DNA from: Lentisphaera marina
Lineage (GTDB): Bacteria; Verrucomicrobiota; Lentisphaeria; Lentisphaerales; Lentisphaeraceae
Reading direction: 5' to 3'
Assembly (NCBI RefSeq): GCF_028745505.1
Contig: NZ_JAQZZL010000002.1
Location: 1,364,001-1,428,000, forward strand
DNA: 64,000 nucleotides
The notes beneath the pieces are model-generated. The model did not search any database and had not been told where the DNA came from. It worked only from the letters and a program-made list of their open reading frames with translations. The translations under genes and the position numbers were made by a program. Below, in pieces: positions 27,307 to 36,684 of the stretch; positions within the stretch are counted from its first letter, which is position 1, and each line of letters begins with the position of its first letter.

Positions 27307-29156
27307 AAAAACTCATCATTTGTCTTTTAGCTGGAGCTTTTATAACTCCAGTCTTTGCTATTTCTAAGCAGACACAAACTAAAATTGCCTACACTATTGA
27401 CAAATACGTTCTCCAAGGCCTCAAGGCTAACAACAAAAAGCCAATGCCTGCGCTGGACGACGAAACCTTTGTAAGAAGAATTTACCTTGACATTGCCGGT
27501 CGGATCCCTACCTACTGGGAATACCAAGATTTCATGAAGATGCCGGTAAAAACACGTCGCTCTGACATTATTGACAAACTCATGGATTCGCCAGCCTATG
27601 TCAGTCATTTCTATAATTACTGGGCGGATACGCTCAGAGCCACCACATGGATGAAAAAATCCGATGGTGGGCCCTACCTCCACTGGATAAAAAAGAGTAT
27701 TGCCGATAATAAACCCTACAATCAATTTGTTTATGAACTCGTATCTGCAGAGGGTCCGCTCTACAAGCCTGGCAATGGCGCGGCAGGCTATTATTTACGC
27801 GACTATAGAATGCCCCTCGATAATGTAGCCAGTACTATGCAAGTTTTTCTTGCCACGAGTATGGTTTGTGCACAATGCCACGATCACCCTTACAATGACT
27901 GGTCGCAAATGGATTTCTACAAAATTGCGGCTTTCACTCATGGTACAGAGACCAATGCTAAAAATGTTGACATCCACACAGTAGCTAAAATACAAAATCA
28001 CATGAAGCAATCATCTAGTAAGTCTAACAAAGGCAAAATTAATGATACCGCTTTACGTCCACTCTTTTTTGGGACTTATAATAGTGGCACGGGCAAAATC
28101 AGACTTCCTGCCGATTATGATTACGACGACGGCAAACCTAAGGATATCGTTCATGCTGGTGTTCCTTTTGCCCCCGAAGTGAAAATAAATTACGATTCAA
28201 GTAATGGTGCTGCTAATCGCCCCTACAAATTTAAGTTTGATAAAAAGAATACAGACACCCAAGTGAATTCCCGTAAATACTTTGCCAAATGGATTGTCTC
28301 ACCTGAAAACCCTATGTTCACAAAAACCATTGTCAACCGCTTGTGGCACCGTATCATGGGTGCACCACTCATTGGTGAAAATCTGGACATCACTCCAGAC
28401 GAGTTTGGCAAAAACCCTAACTTAAGCAAGTACCTCATCAAAGTCATGAACGGTCTAAAATACGATCAAAAAATGTTCATGAAGGTCATTTATAAAAGTC
28501 GAATCTACCAGCGTGCCAGTCATGATCAAATTCCAAACGATTATCTTTTCGGCGGCCCTATCATGAACCGTCTGAGTTCTGAACAAATTTGGGATTCACT
28601 CATCGCAATCCGTTCAAAAACCCCTGATGCCGGACTAGATGTTCCAGATAAAGTCATTGCTCATTATGTTTACGAAAACCTCGCGAGGAAATCTGTTGCT
28701 GAAAAAGCTGAATATATGAAAAACAGTAAATCTGAGATTAAAAAAATAGAAAAGTCTCTTGAAGAAAATCAAAATTTTGGGAGATACAGTAAAAGTAGAA
28801 AACTAGCTCGAGCCTCAGAAGGTAGGTCCCCTGCAAGCAGTGGTTCTATGCTTCACATCTTTGGTCAATCTTCCCGCGAAGTTACTGACGACAATAAAAA
28901 AGAAGCCAACATTCCCCAGGCTTTAGCATTATTAAACGATGATCAATTCAGCTTCAACAAAATCTCGACCTATGATTTAATTCAACAGACCTCTGACAAA
29001 GAAGAACAGCTCAAGCTTATTTATATTTCTCTACTTTCTCGCAAGCCTAATGAGCATGACTTAAATGTATTTAGACAGGCCATTTCCAATGGCTTCACGG
29101 TTGACGATTTTTACTGGACTTTGCTCAATTCATTTGAGTTTAAATTAAAGAGGTAA
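27303..29156 (+). CDS. DUF1549/DUF1553 protein (PVC cytochrome-like family)
   Basis: A 617-residue secreted protein starting at GTG 27303 with a signal peptide (about 1-19). The N-terminal DUF1549 part contains DDETFVRRIYLDIAGRIPT and the heme-c-like motif C189-A-Q-C192-H193 followed by DHPY. The DUF1553 part contains FAKWIVSPENPMFTKTIVNR and RLSSEQIWDSL in outline. These proteins are abundant in planctomycetes and relatives; their biochemical function is not established, though electron transfer or polysaccharide degradation is proposed. It is six bases upstream of the DUF1501 gene, its usual partner. Confidence 0.92.
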   Translation: MKKLIICLLAGAFITPVFAISKQTQTKIAYTIDKYVLQGLKANNKKPMPALDDETFVRRIYLDIAGRIPTYWEYQDFMKMPVKTRRSDIIDKLMDSPAYVSHFYNYWADTLRATTWMKKSDGGPYLHWIKKSIADNKPYNQFVYELVSAEGPLYKPGNGAAGYYLRDYRMPLDNVASTMQVFLATSMVCAQCHDHPYNDWSQMDFYKIAAFTHGTETNAKNVDIHTVAKIQNHMKQSSSKSNKGKINDTALRPLFFGTYNSGTGKIRLPADYDYDDGKPKDIVHAGVPFAPEVKINYDSSNGAANRPYKFKFDKKNTDTQVNSRKYFAKWIVSPENPMFTKTIVNRLWHRIMGAPLIGENLDITPDEFGKNPNLSKYLIKVMNGLKYDQKMFMKVIYKSRIYQRASHDQIPNDYLFGGPIMNRLSSEQIWDSLIAIRSKTPDAGLDVPDKVIAHYVYENLARKSVAEKAEYMKNSKSEIKKIEKSLEENQNFGRYSKSRKLARASEGRSPASSGSMLHIFGQSSREVTDDNKKEANIPQALALLNDDQFSFNKISTYDLIQQTSDKEEQLKLIYISLLSRKPNEHDLNVFRQAISNGFTVDDFYWTLLNSFEFKLKR

Positions 29157-29162
29157 GATGTA

Positions 29163-30443
29163 ATGAATAAGAAAACACAATTTACCAGAAGACAATTATT
29201 AAAAAATGGAGCTACAAGTGCTGCTGGCCTTGGTCTACTGCCATCCACTGCACAAGCTAATTCAGAACTTTTTGACGCGAGTAAAGCCACTGCAAAATCC
29301 GTTATTTATATACATGTTGATGGCGGACTAAGTCATGTTGATTCCTTTGACATCAAAGAAGCCAATCGAGATGCCATGAAAGCATCAGAACCCATAAAAA
29401 CTTCTGCAGATGGGATTCGTATCGGTAAATATTTCCCAAAACTGGCAAAACAGATGCATCATTGTGCAATTATCAATTCTATGAGTAATACTCAAGGTGC
29501 CCACAAAGAAGCCAATTACCTACTCAACACAGGTTATGAACAGCGTGGTACCACATTGCACCCCGACTTAGGTGCCTGGATTGCACGCATGGCCCCACGA
29601 ACTTCAGGAGAAATACCCCCTTTTGTCAAAATTGGCCGTAGTAGCAGTCTCGGTTCTGGTTTTATGGGCAGTAAATATGCCGCGCTACCAATAGGTAACC
29701 CCCAGCAAGGACTTCAAAATATTAAACGTCCCAGAGATGTTAACCAGGATCTATTTCATCGTCGTCTAGGTCTTATGAATTCTATCAATTCGGGTTTTGC
29801 CGAAAAACATAAACACCAACTCATCGATGACTACAGACAAACCTACTACGATGCTATTAAACTCATGCACAGCAAAGATCTAGAAGTCTTTAATATCAAC
29901 AAAGAAAAAAGTTCAGTCTTTGATATGTATGGCAATGAAGAATTTGGACAAAGTTGTATCTTAGCTAGACGATTAGTTGAAAAAGGTGTTCGCTTCATTT
30001 CGCTTGCCCATAAAGGCTGGGATTTTCACTATGGGATTTATGATGAATTTGATGAATATGCAAATAGCCTTGACCAAGGTGTGGCAGCACTCATTAAGGA
30101 CCTAGAAGAACGCGGTCTTCTAGAGTCAACTTTAGTTGTAGTCAACACCGAATTTGGCCGTAATCCTACGCTCAATGATCGCGCAGGACGTAACCACTTC
30201 CCCATTGCTTATAGTAGCTTCCTAGCTGGCGGAGGGATTATTGGTGGTCAAAAATATGGTAAAACAGATGAAATGGGCCAAAGAGTCGTATCGGGAAAAG
30301 TTCGAGTTTCTGACTTTAATGCGACCATCGCAAACGCAGTTGGTTTAAATCTTAAACACGTTGTCATGGCCCCCGATGGCCGTCCATTCACAGTGGGCGA
30401 CAAGGGCCGACCCTTAACGCAACTGTTTAAAAAGCCTTCCTAA
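29163..30443 (+). CDS. DUF1501 protein with Tat signal
   Basis: A 426-residue protein with a twin-arginine signal (TRRQLLKNGATSAAGLGLLP, about residues 8-27), so it is exported folded. The remainder matches the DUF1501 family, a relative of alkaline-phosphatase/sulfatase folds: HVDGGLSHVDSFD, NTQGAHKEANYLLNTG, TEFGRNPTLND and GRNHFPIAYSSFLAGGG in order. Function unestablished; nearly always next to DUF1549/DUF1553 genes, as here. Likely the last gene of the 25747 operon. Confidence 0.92.
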   Translation: MNKKTQFTRRQLLKNGATSAAGLGLLPSTAQANSELFDASKATAKSVIYIHVDGGLSHVDSFDIKEANRDAMKASEPIKTSADGIRIGKYFPKLAKQMHHCAIINSMSNTQGAHKEANYLLNTGYEQRGTTLHPDLGAWIARMAPRTSGEIPPFVKIGRSSSLGSGFMGSKYAALPIGNPQQGLQNIKRPRDVNQDLFHRRLGLMNSINSGFAEKHKHQLIDDYRQTYYDAIKLMHSKDLEVFNINKEKSSVFDMYGNEEFGQSCILARRLVEKGVRFISLAHKGWDFHYGIYDEFDEYANSLDQGVAALIKDLEERGLLESTLVVVNTEFGRNPTLNDRAGRNHFPIAYSSFLAGGGIIGGQKYGKTDEMGQRVVSGKVRVSDFNATIANAVGLNLKHVVMAPDGRPFTVGDKGRPLTQLFKKPS

Positions 30444-30536
30444 CACTATTGATATATATTAAAAAGTCCTGCGAACTTTAATTAGCTTTAAAAGAAACAC
30501 TGGAAGTTCCAGCTTTAAAAAATTAAGGATCTACAA

Positions 30537-31205
30537 ATGAAATTATTATTTATTCTCAGCTTAAGTCTAATCAGCACTTTGATTGCTGAAGAAAGTAATT
30601 GGCTTGAATTATTCAATGGTAAAAACCTCGATGGTTGGACTGAGAAAACTAAAGAAGGTTCCTTTCGAGTTGAAGACGGAGCCATTATCGGAACCGCTAA
30701 AAGCGGCCTAGGAACAACCTTTTTGTGTTCAAACAAGGACTACACCGACTTTGAACTAGAATTTGAAACTAAGCTCATTAATAACGAAGTGAATTCCGGT
30801 GTACAAATCCGTTCGAAAACTCAAGAACCAAAAGGCTCACAGAAGTATGGCTCCGTTTGTGGACCTCAAATCGAAGTAGGCGGTCGCAATTATGCCAAAA
30901 ATAGTTCTGGCTACATTTATGGTCAGGCTTGGAAAACATGGCTCACTCCCAAAGAGCAACGTAAACCCCATCAATTCTTAAAAGATGGCGAATGGAATCA
31001 TTTCCGTGTAGTCGCGTTAGGTGATCAAATCACTACTTGGCTTAATGGTAATAAAGTCATTACAACAACCGTCCCAGCAGAACGCCACTCGACAAACTCC
31101 AGCGGTTTTATTGGCTTACAGATTCACGGCATCAAAAAAGGCACCGGTCCTTTCCAAATTGCCTGGAAAAACATCAAAATTAAAGAAATCAGCTCAAAGC
31201 AATAA
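30537..31205 (+). CDS. Secreted DUF1080 protein (3-keto-disaccharide hydrolase-like)
   Basis: A 222-residue protein with a signal peptide (about 1-16, ending LIAEE). The fold is a laminin-G/concanavalin-like sandwich as in DUF1080: WLELFNGKNLDGW, DFELEFETKLINNEVNSGVQ, EWNHFRVVALG, and ending GPFQIAWKNIKIKE. Some members hydrolyse 3-keto-glucosides; others are glycan-binding domains. It precedes a dehydrogenase-like gene after a 572-base non-coding stretch. A leader with an AAGGA box precedes the ATG. Confidence 0.88.
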   Translation: MKLLFILSLSLISTLIAEESNWLELFNGKNLDGWTEKTKEGSFRVEDGAIIGTAKSGLGTTFLCSNKDYTDFELEFETKLINNEVNSGVQIRSKTQEPKGSQKYGSVCGPQIEVGGRNYAKNSSGYIYGQAWKTWLTPKEQRKPHQFLKDGEWNHFRVVALGDQITTWLNGNKVITTTVPAERHSTNSSGFIGLQIHGIKKGTGPFQIAWKNIKIKEISSKQ

Positions 31206-31777
31206 ATTTGATCATTTTATTGCCATTAAGCACAGCATTTTTTATCAATCTTCACCACACATCCACACTTGACACTAACACGTAGAATCCCTTCGGAATT
31301 AGTAATTACATGGCGCAGCCATGATATATATTAGCCTAGGGTGTCAGTGGCTGTGTGAAAAACACACTTTTAGGTGCAACGCACCGACAGAAAGTAGCGC
31401 GCAGCGATAGCTGCACGTAAAATATAACTAAGGGCACAAGGTGCAACGCACCGACACAAGATCTTGTATGTGTCGGACTTACAGCCCTCTGTGTTAGTAG
31501 GTATGACAACATGCACCTCACGGTGCACGCTATAATCTATCGGGCCTTCAGCCCTTTATATGATCTATGTTTATATTTTTCACACAGTCTCGTCAACCCT
31601 AGGAATACAATCACCCACGCCCCTCATGGTAAAACCATGACAGATTAATGAACTCTATCCCTAATCCCCAACATAGTAGCCTACTAAAAAGTACATTTTT
31701 TAGCTTAAAGAGCATAATATCATAGTCCTAATGCTTATAAACAAGAAAGAACATTTTGAATATAAGCAGGTTTCCAA
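31206..31777. repeat. Hairpin-rich non-coding mosaic
   Basis: No credible gene in these 572 bases. Between 31309 and 31554 there are seven perfect short-loop hairpins: CATGGC/GCCATG (31309-31323), GTGTG/CACAC (31353-31367), GGTGC/GCACC (31373-31385), GCAGC/GCTGC (31401-31414), GGTGC/GCACC again (31440-31452), TGCACC/GGTGCA (31512-31527) and GGGC/GCCC (31542-31554). An 8-base stem CCGACACA/TGTGTCGG (31451-31476) encloses CAAGATCTTG. The word GGTGCAACGCACCGACA occurs twice, at 31373 and 31440. This resembles a REP/BIME-like mosaic, or a structured RNA. Confidence 0.7.
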
Positions 31778-34700
31778 ATGCAAGATAAACGTAAATACCT
31801 ACAAAGAAACTTTAGATCATTATTACTCTTTACTGGTCTTAGTCTTTCTCTAAGCTCATTAGCTCTCGACCAAGAAACAAAAGACAAAGTCATTGCAGCG
31901 AGTCAATCAAGTGAAGCAGTAAAAGTTAAATCAGCTCGCAAGCTACTGGCACTTAGTTCGGGTAAAAACACTCCCCTAAGTCACTACGCCCTGCAGCAAC
32001 TAGGCGAACAAAAATCAGCTTTCACCGTAGATTTCAGTTCAGACCTCTCCAATTTAGACTTGAACACCTTAAAAAAATACGATGGTGTTTTCCTCAGCCA
32101 AAAAATAGCTGATGATATTTTCAAAAGTAAAAAAAGCAAATCAGCTGTACTGCAATACATCAATGAAGGTGGCAAACTGATTGCTACTGATGAGGCTATC
32201 GAAAGTAAATCTTCCGAATTCCATTCATTCATTGGTGCTGCAAGTAAAAATTACCCTTGGGATGAAAGTGGTACCTGGAGCATTGTCAACGAAGCTCCAA
32301 GCTCAGTAAGTACCAAGCACTTTGATCAACTCTTTAAAATCAAAGACCGCATCTATGCCCTCAATGATTTTGATCGTTCAAAAATGCGCATCCTTCTAGC
32401 ATTAGACTTCGGGGATAGGCTTACTACGGGAACACATTCCAAATTGGCCGATGTCCCTGTGAGTTGGGTAAAAGAAGTGGGCAAAGGTCACATTTTTTAC
32501 ACCTCTCTAGGTTTTAATGACGAAACTTGGTATAACAAAGACTTTTTACAGCACCTACTCAGTGGCATCCAAATGACCCTTGGCGATCTACAAGGTGACT
32601 TCAGCCCCATAACAAAAAAGCCTCGTTCTCCGCATATTGCCAAAGCACTTCCCTTGACTGAAGAAGAGTCTATGAAAACTTTTGAAATTCAGGATGGCTA
32701 TAATATTCAACTCAGTGCGGGAGACAAGTTCCTGAATGAACCCGTTCACATCGCCTGGGATGGTAATGGCAACCTCTATGTAGCACAAATGCAAACCTAC
32801 ATGCAGGATGCTGCTGCAAGTAGAGAAAAAGATCCCGTCTGTACCGTTCTCAAACTCGTAGATAGCGACTGGGATGGCGTTTACGATAAGAAAACAGTTT
32901 TTGCCAAAGACCTCATTCTTCCTCGTAAGTTGCTCTGTCTTGATGGCAAAATCATCATTGGTGAAACTGATACAACGACTCTATATGCCTACGAAGACAC
33001 TAACGGCGATGGCGTAGCTGATAAAAAAGAACTCTTTTACAAAGGTGGACCTCAGGGCGGAAATATGGAACACCAGCCCCAGGGTTTCATGTGGAATTTA
33101 GATAACACTATTAATGCTACCTATGGTCTAAGTTATCGCTATAAAGACGGAACCTTTACTGAGCTTGAATATAAAGCTGCCTTTGGTTCACAATTCGGGC
33201 TCTCACAAACTGAAAGTGGTCAAATTGTTTCCGCTATCGCGGGTAACGAAAAAGCCACCATGCATTTTCAGCAACCACACCTTTACGGCGGCATGGAACT
33301 TGAAGGAGAAAAATCCAAAGAGTTTTATGAGCTCTGGCCTATCGATAGTATGCCTGACTCACAAGGTGGACTCAAAAGAATGCGTGAAGACAACACCCTC
33401 AATCACTTCACGGCGACTTCTGGTGCAGAATACTACCGCGGTGGTGTTCACAGCGATTTGAAACACGATTTTTTCCTAGCGGAACCCGTTGGCCGCCTCA
33501 TCCGCCGAGCAAAAATTGAAAATAAAGGAGGCATGCGCATTCTCCACAACGCCTACCCGAAAAAAGAATTTATCCGTTCAACAGACCCAAACTTTCGTCC
33601 GGTGAACCTTGCCACTGGTCCCGATGGTAATCTCTACATTGTCGATATGTATCGCGGCATTATCCAACAGGCTGCCTATGCACGTCCCGGCATGTATATC
33701 TACCGTATCAACGACGTTTATGAACTGGACAAAAACATTGGTCGTGGCCGTCTTTACCGAGTCACTAAGGAAGGTCAAAAAAGCTTTTCTAAGCCAAATA
33801 TGCTCAATGAAAGTAGCCAGCAACTTCTCGCTCACCTAAGTCATAAAAACGCCTGGTGGAGATTAAAGGCTCAAAAGCTCATTATTGTGAGAAAAGATCT
33901 CTCTGTCCTCACAAAACTTCAGAATATGGCTATAAATTCAAAATCAGAATTGGCACGTCTACATGCCTTATGGACGATTGACGGTCTTGGAAAAACTAAT
34001 TTTGACATCCTCAAAAAAGCAGTAAAAGACTCAAGCCCTCTCGTTAGAGAAGCGGCTATTCGACTCTCTGAACCTTACCTAAAAAAAGATAAATCTGCTA
34101 TTGCTGGATTCATTCCAATTAAAAGTGAAACTAACAGTCAGGTTCTCGTACAAATAAAAAACTCACTCAGAACACTTGGTCAATCTGACTTACTCAAAAC
34201 TTTGTACGATACGCACAGAGACAAACACTATGGTCTTGGTCGCATGGAGCAATATCACGCTCAACAAGCTAAAGAAGAGGCTGAGAAAAAACTAGCCCGT
34301 AAAGCACTTTCGGCAGCCAATGCGGAAACTATTGAAAAAGGCGCCGCTCACTACAAGGCACTCTGCCAGAACTGTCACGGAAAGGATGGTATGGGCATGA
34401 AAGCTGGAGAAATTCTTTTAGGTGCACCTCTTGTGGGCTCACCCCGTGTACTCGGTGATATACAGCGCCTTACAGCAATTACTTTGAATGGTCTCAAAGG
34501 TCCTATCGATGGAAAAGACTACGGCGTCATGATGCCTCTAAATAACAATTCAGATGAATACATTGCTGAAGTCTTGAGTTTTATTCGTCATAGCTGGAAT
34601 AACAAAGCTTCTATTGTCACCACAAAAGAGGTACAAACCACTCGTAAGGATCTTAAAAAACACAAAGAAATGTTCACTCTTGACACGCTTTATGATAGAT

Positions 34701-35089
34701 ACCCTTCATTGCTAAACAATCACAAAAAATGGAAATTAAGTGCCAACGTAAACAATGACAAAAACTCTTTGGATAAGCTTAAAAAAGCTAATAAACGTTG
34801 GACGAGTATGAAGCCTATGGTCAAAGGTCACTACGTTCAAATTCAACTGCCGGGGGAAGCCGAAATCAAGGGTCTTCAAATGATGACTAATGAATCAGCA
34901 GAATATGAAGTCCAACTTTCGCTGAATGGCAAGAACTGGACCAAGGCTGGAATTCTCAAAAGTAAAAAAGGTATTTCCTCATTAAGCTTCAAAACAAGCA
35001 AGGCTAAGTACCTTAAAGTAATGACCCTTACCAAGGCTGCTGACTCCTGGTTTATACGTGGGATAAACCTGATGACTACAAATCAATAA
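31778..35089 (+). CDS. PVC-type membrane-bound dehydrogenase with heme-c site and discoidin-like domain
   Basis: A 1103-residue secreted protein (signal about 12-31). Order of domains: a ThuA/GATase-like segment (about 40-270: KKYDGVFLSQ, YINEGGKLIATDEA, GKGHIFYTSLGF); the PVC beta-propeller dehydrogenase domain (about 295-650: EPVHIAWDGNGNLYVAQM, DSDWDGVYDKKT, GPDGNLYIVDMYRG); HEAT-like helices (about 660-800); a cytochrome c site C863-Q-N-C866-H867 in a class I-like domain with a distal methionine candidate in YGVMMPL; and a C-terminal F5/8 or NPCBM-like sandwich (about 980-1103). Such proteins probably oxidise sugars in the periplasm with electrons passing to the heme. The substrate is unknown. 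Confidence 0.88.
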   Translation: MQDKRKYLQRNFRSLLLFTGLSLSLSSLALDQETKDKVIAASQSSEAVKVKSARKLLALSSGKNTPLSHYALQQLGEQKSAFTVDFSSDLSNLDLNTLKKYDGVFLSQKIADDIFKSKKSKSAVLQYINEGGKLIATDEAIESKSSEFHSFIGAASKNYPWDESGTWSIVNEAPSSVSTKHFDQLFKIKDRIYALNDFDRSKMRILLALDFGDRLTTGTHSKLADVPVSWVKEVGKGHIFYTSLGFNDETWYNKDFLQHLLSGIQMTLGDLQGDFSPITKKPRSPHIAKALPLTEEESMKTFEIQDGYNIQLSAGDKFLNEPVHIAWDGNGNLYVAQMQTYMQDAAASREKDPVCTVLKLVDSDWDGVYDKKTVFAKDLILPRKLLCLDGKIIIGETDTTTLYAYEDTNGDGVADKKELFYKGGPQGGNMEHQPQGFMWNLDNTINATYGLSYRYKDGTFTELEYKAAFGSQFGLSQTESGQIVSAIAGNEKATMHFQQPHLYGGMELEGEKSKEFYELWPIDSMPDSQGGLKRMREDNTLNHFTATSGAEYYRGGVHSDLKHDFFLAEPVGRLIRRAKIENKGGMRILHNAYPKKEFIRSTDPNFRPVNLATGPDGNLYIVDMYRGIIQQAAYARPGMYIYRINDVYELDKNIGRGRLYRVTKEGQKSFSKPNMLNESSQQLLAHLSHKNAWWRLKAQKLIIVRKDLSVLTKLQNMAINSKSELARLHALWTIDGLGKTNFDILKKAVKDSSPLVREAAIRLSEPYLKKDKSAIAGFIPIKSETNSQVLVQIKNSLRTLGQSDLLKTLYDTHRDKHYGLGRMEQYHAQQAKEEAEKKLARKALSAANAETIEKGAAHYKALCQNCHGKDGMGMKAGEILLGAPLVGSPRVLGDIQRLTAITLNGLKGPIDGKDYGVMMPLNNNSDEYIAEVLSFIRHSWNNKASIVTTKEVQTTRKDLKKHKEMFTLDTLYDRYPSLLNNHKKWKLSANVNNDKNSLDKLKKANKRWTSMKPMVKGHYVQIQLPGEAEIKGLQMMTNESAEYEVQLSLNGKNWTKAGILKSKKGISSLSFKTSKAKYLKVMTLTKAADSWFIRGINLMTTNQ

Positions 35090-35178
35090 GTTTACTTAGA
35101 AGGACTTGTTTAAATCAAGTCCTTAATAAGTGCTCCGAATTCATATTTTATAACTTAACCAACAACAAAAGGAAAAAC

Positions 35179-35490
35179 ATGAAAACCATTATTGCCCTAT
35201 TAGCATTCTTACTCTTTAGTTTGTCAGCTACTGCCGAGACCTTTGCCGATAAAGACACTGATCAAGATGGAAAACTTTCGCTTAATGAATATGCTGGCGA
35301 TGATAAAAAGCTGAAAAAGAATTTTAATAAGCTCGACCAAGATGCCAATGGGGTCCTCAGTGAAGATGAATTCGCTGCTGATGATGCTGGCGATGAAAAG
35401 AAAGCTAAGAAAGACAAAAAGAAAGATAAGAAAAATAAAAAAGATAAGAAAAACAAAAAAGATAAGAAAGGCGATGATAACAACATCTAA
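35179..35490 (+). CDS. Secreted EF-hand protein with Lys-rich tail
   Basis: A 103-residue protein with signal peptide (about 1-19, TATAE). Two EF-hand loops are visible: DKDTDQDGKLSLNEY and DQDANGVLSEDEF, both with the usual D-x-D-x-G-x-x-x-x-x-E spacing, so calcium binding is expected. From about residue 72 the chain is almost only K and D with N (repeats of KKDKKNKK). The DNA of the tail, about 35400-35470, is a near-tandem repeat. The tail resembles those on eight sulfatases in the window. It could bind calcium-dependent enzymes or anionic glycans; function unknown. Confidence 0.88.
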   Translation: MKTIIALLAFLLFSLSATAETFADKDTDQDGKLSLNEYAGDDKKLKKNFNKLDQDANGVLSEDEFAADDAGDEKKAKKDKKKDKKNKKDKKNKKDKKGDDNNI

Positions 35491-35577
35491 AAAATTTCTT
35501 ATTTAGAGACTTTATAGACTCAGGATTAAGTCAGTCTATTTGTCATAGATCAAACATCAGATTTTCGACACATATTC

Positions 35578-35610
35578 AAAGCCCTCAAGTAATTGACCTG
35601 AGGGCTTTTT
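35578..35610 (+). terminator. Intrinsic terminator after the EF-hand gene
   Basis: AAAGCCCTCA (35578-35587) pairs perfectly with TGAGGGCTTT (35599-35608), followed by more T. The loop AGTAATTGACC resembles the loop of the terminator at 50684 (GTTAATTGAC). Confidence 0.92.
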
Positions 35611-35647
35611 ATGTTAATTTTTCTAAAAAAAATCCAAATGAGATACA

Positions 35648-36490
35648 ATGAAAAAATTATTAGTCCTATCACTATCACTGTTGTTACTAGCTTGTAATTC
35701 AAATTCACGAGAACGATTCGAAAAAGAAGATAAGGCTCAAAACACCGTAAAATTGACTAAAGGTAAGGCTTTAAATCGCTCTTACTTTTTCAAAGAAGCT
35801 AACAAAGATCAAACTTACGTTCTATATATCCCTACAACTTACGATGCTTCCGAAGTCTCTCCATTAATCATATTATTACATGGCCTGCGCAGTAACCCAA
35901 AGCAAATCATCAATTACAGCGGTGTTATTTCTGAAGCTGAAAAACGTGGCTATATAATTGCTGCTCCTTTCGGATACAATGACCGCGGGTGGTATGGCAG
36001 TCGAGGCAAAGGCAAGAGTGGCTTTGCATTTGGAAAAGCAGGCGATCCTGAGAATCTTGGGGAGTTGAGTGAGATGGACGTGATGAACGTTTTAAAAATT
36101 GTACAAAAAGATTTCTCGATTGACTCAAATCGAATCTTTTTGATGGGACATTCTATGGGGGGAGGAGGTGCTCTATATTTAGCTTCTGAACACCCAAACA
36201 AATGGTCTGGATTGGCATGTCTCGCCCCCGCATTTCAAAAACAATCAACAAATCTCGAGAGGGCAAAGCATCTCCCTGTATTCGTCACTACAGGAGACCG
36301 AGACTTTTTAGTTCCTGTTCGTGGGGTACGCCGTTGGGTTGAAGATATGAAATCCTTAAATATGGATGTGCACTATAAAGAAATAAAGGGAGGAAATCAC
36401 TTTCGTACCATAACTCGTAATCCTAAGATGATTTCGGAGGTCTATGACTTCTTTGATAAATACGACAAGAAAAAAGTTTCTAAACCCTAA
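35648..36490 (+). CDS. Alpha/beta hydrolase lipoprotein (PHB-depolymerase/feruloyl-esterase-like)
   Basis: A 280-residue protein with a lipoprotein signal (LLLAC, lipidated C16). Motifs of the esterase group: PLIILLHGLRSNP (oxyanion region), nucleophile elbow GHSMGGGG with the catalytic serine at about residue 174, VTTGDRDFLVPV (acid) and KGGNHFRTI (histidine), all in family order. It probably cleaves ester decorations from polysaccharide at the cell surface. Single gene after a terminator; the following 460 bases hold an AraC remnant and no complete gene. Confidence 0.85.
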   Translation: MKKLLVLSLSLLLLACNSNSRERFEKEDKAQNTVKLTKGKALNRSYFFKEANKDQTYVLYIPTTYDASEVSPLIILLHGLRSNPKQIINYSGVISEAEKRGYIIAAPFGYNDRGWYGSRGKGKSGFAFGKAGDPENLGELSEMDVMNVLKIVQKDFSIDSNRIFLMGHSMGGGGALYLASEHPNKWSGLACLAPAFQKQSTNLERAKHLPVFVTTGDRDFLVPVRGVRRWVEDMKSLNMDVHYKEIKGGNHFRTITRNPKMISEVYDFFDKYDKKKVSKP

Positions 36491-36507
36491 GAATTAAATT
36501 ATAAACT

Positions 36508-36684
36508 TTACGCTTGATACTTGTTCCGAAATTGAGTCGGACTCTGCCCTACAAGCTGTTTAAAGTGGCGAGCAAAATAATTTTGTTCAGAAAAGCCACA
36601 TTTTTCTGCGATTTCCGCAACTGATAGCGAAGTCGATCTCAATAATTTACAGGAAGCCTGAATACCTATACTACTTTGGGTCTA
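36508..36684 (-). pseudogene. Truncated AraC-family regulator remnant
   Basis: The minus strand encodes about 55 residues ending at a TAA (36508-36510): LSVAEIAEKCGFSEQNYFAR, then HFKQLVGQSPTQFRNKYQA. This is the second helix-turn-helix of an AraC protein in intact frame. Upstream the frame meets a TAG near 36685 and no further AraC similarity is seen, so the N-terminal sensor and first HTH are missing. No start codon or ribosome-binding site serves the fragment. The break point coincides with unrelated sequence of unknown origin up to 36950. Confidence 0.8.

Noticed and set aside
31309..31554. CRISPR array
   Set aside because: Repeats are short hairpins of different sequence with irregular spacing; no constant repeat-spacer pattern and no cas gene.
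35400..35470. Lysine-rich tails as polyA or assembly artefacts
   Set aside because: AAA and AAG codons are mixed with D, N, S, T and E codons, and tails occur in frame at the ends of eight sulfatase genes.
35262..35486. Antisense reading frame opposite the EF-hand gene
   Set aside because: It is only the complement of the lysine-rich codons (S/F/L-rich), with no start signal or recognisable domain.
36508..36684. Functional small DNA-binding protein
   Set aside because: No start codon or ribosome-binding site and a stop just upstream in frame; it holds only the last part of an AraC domain.
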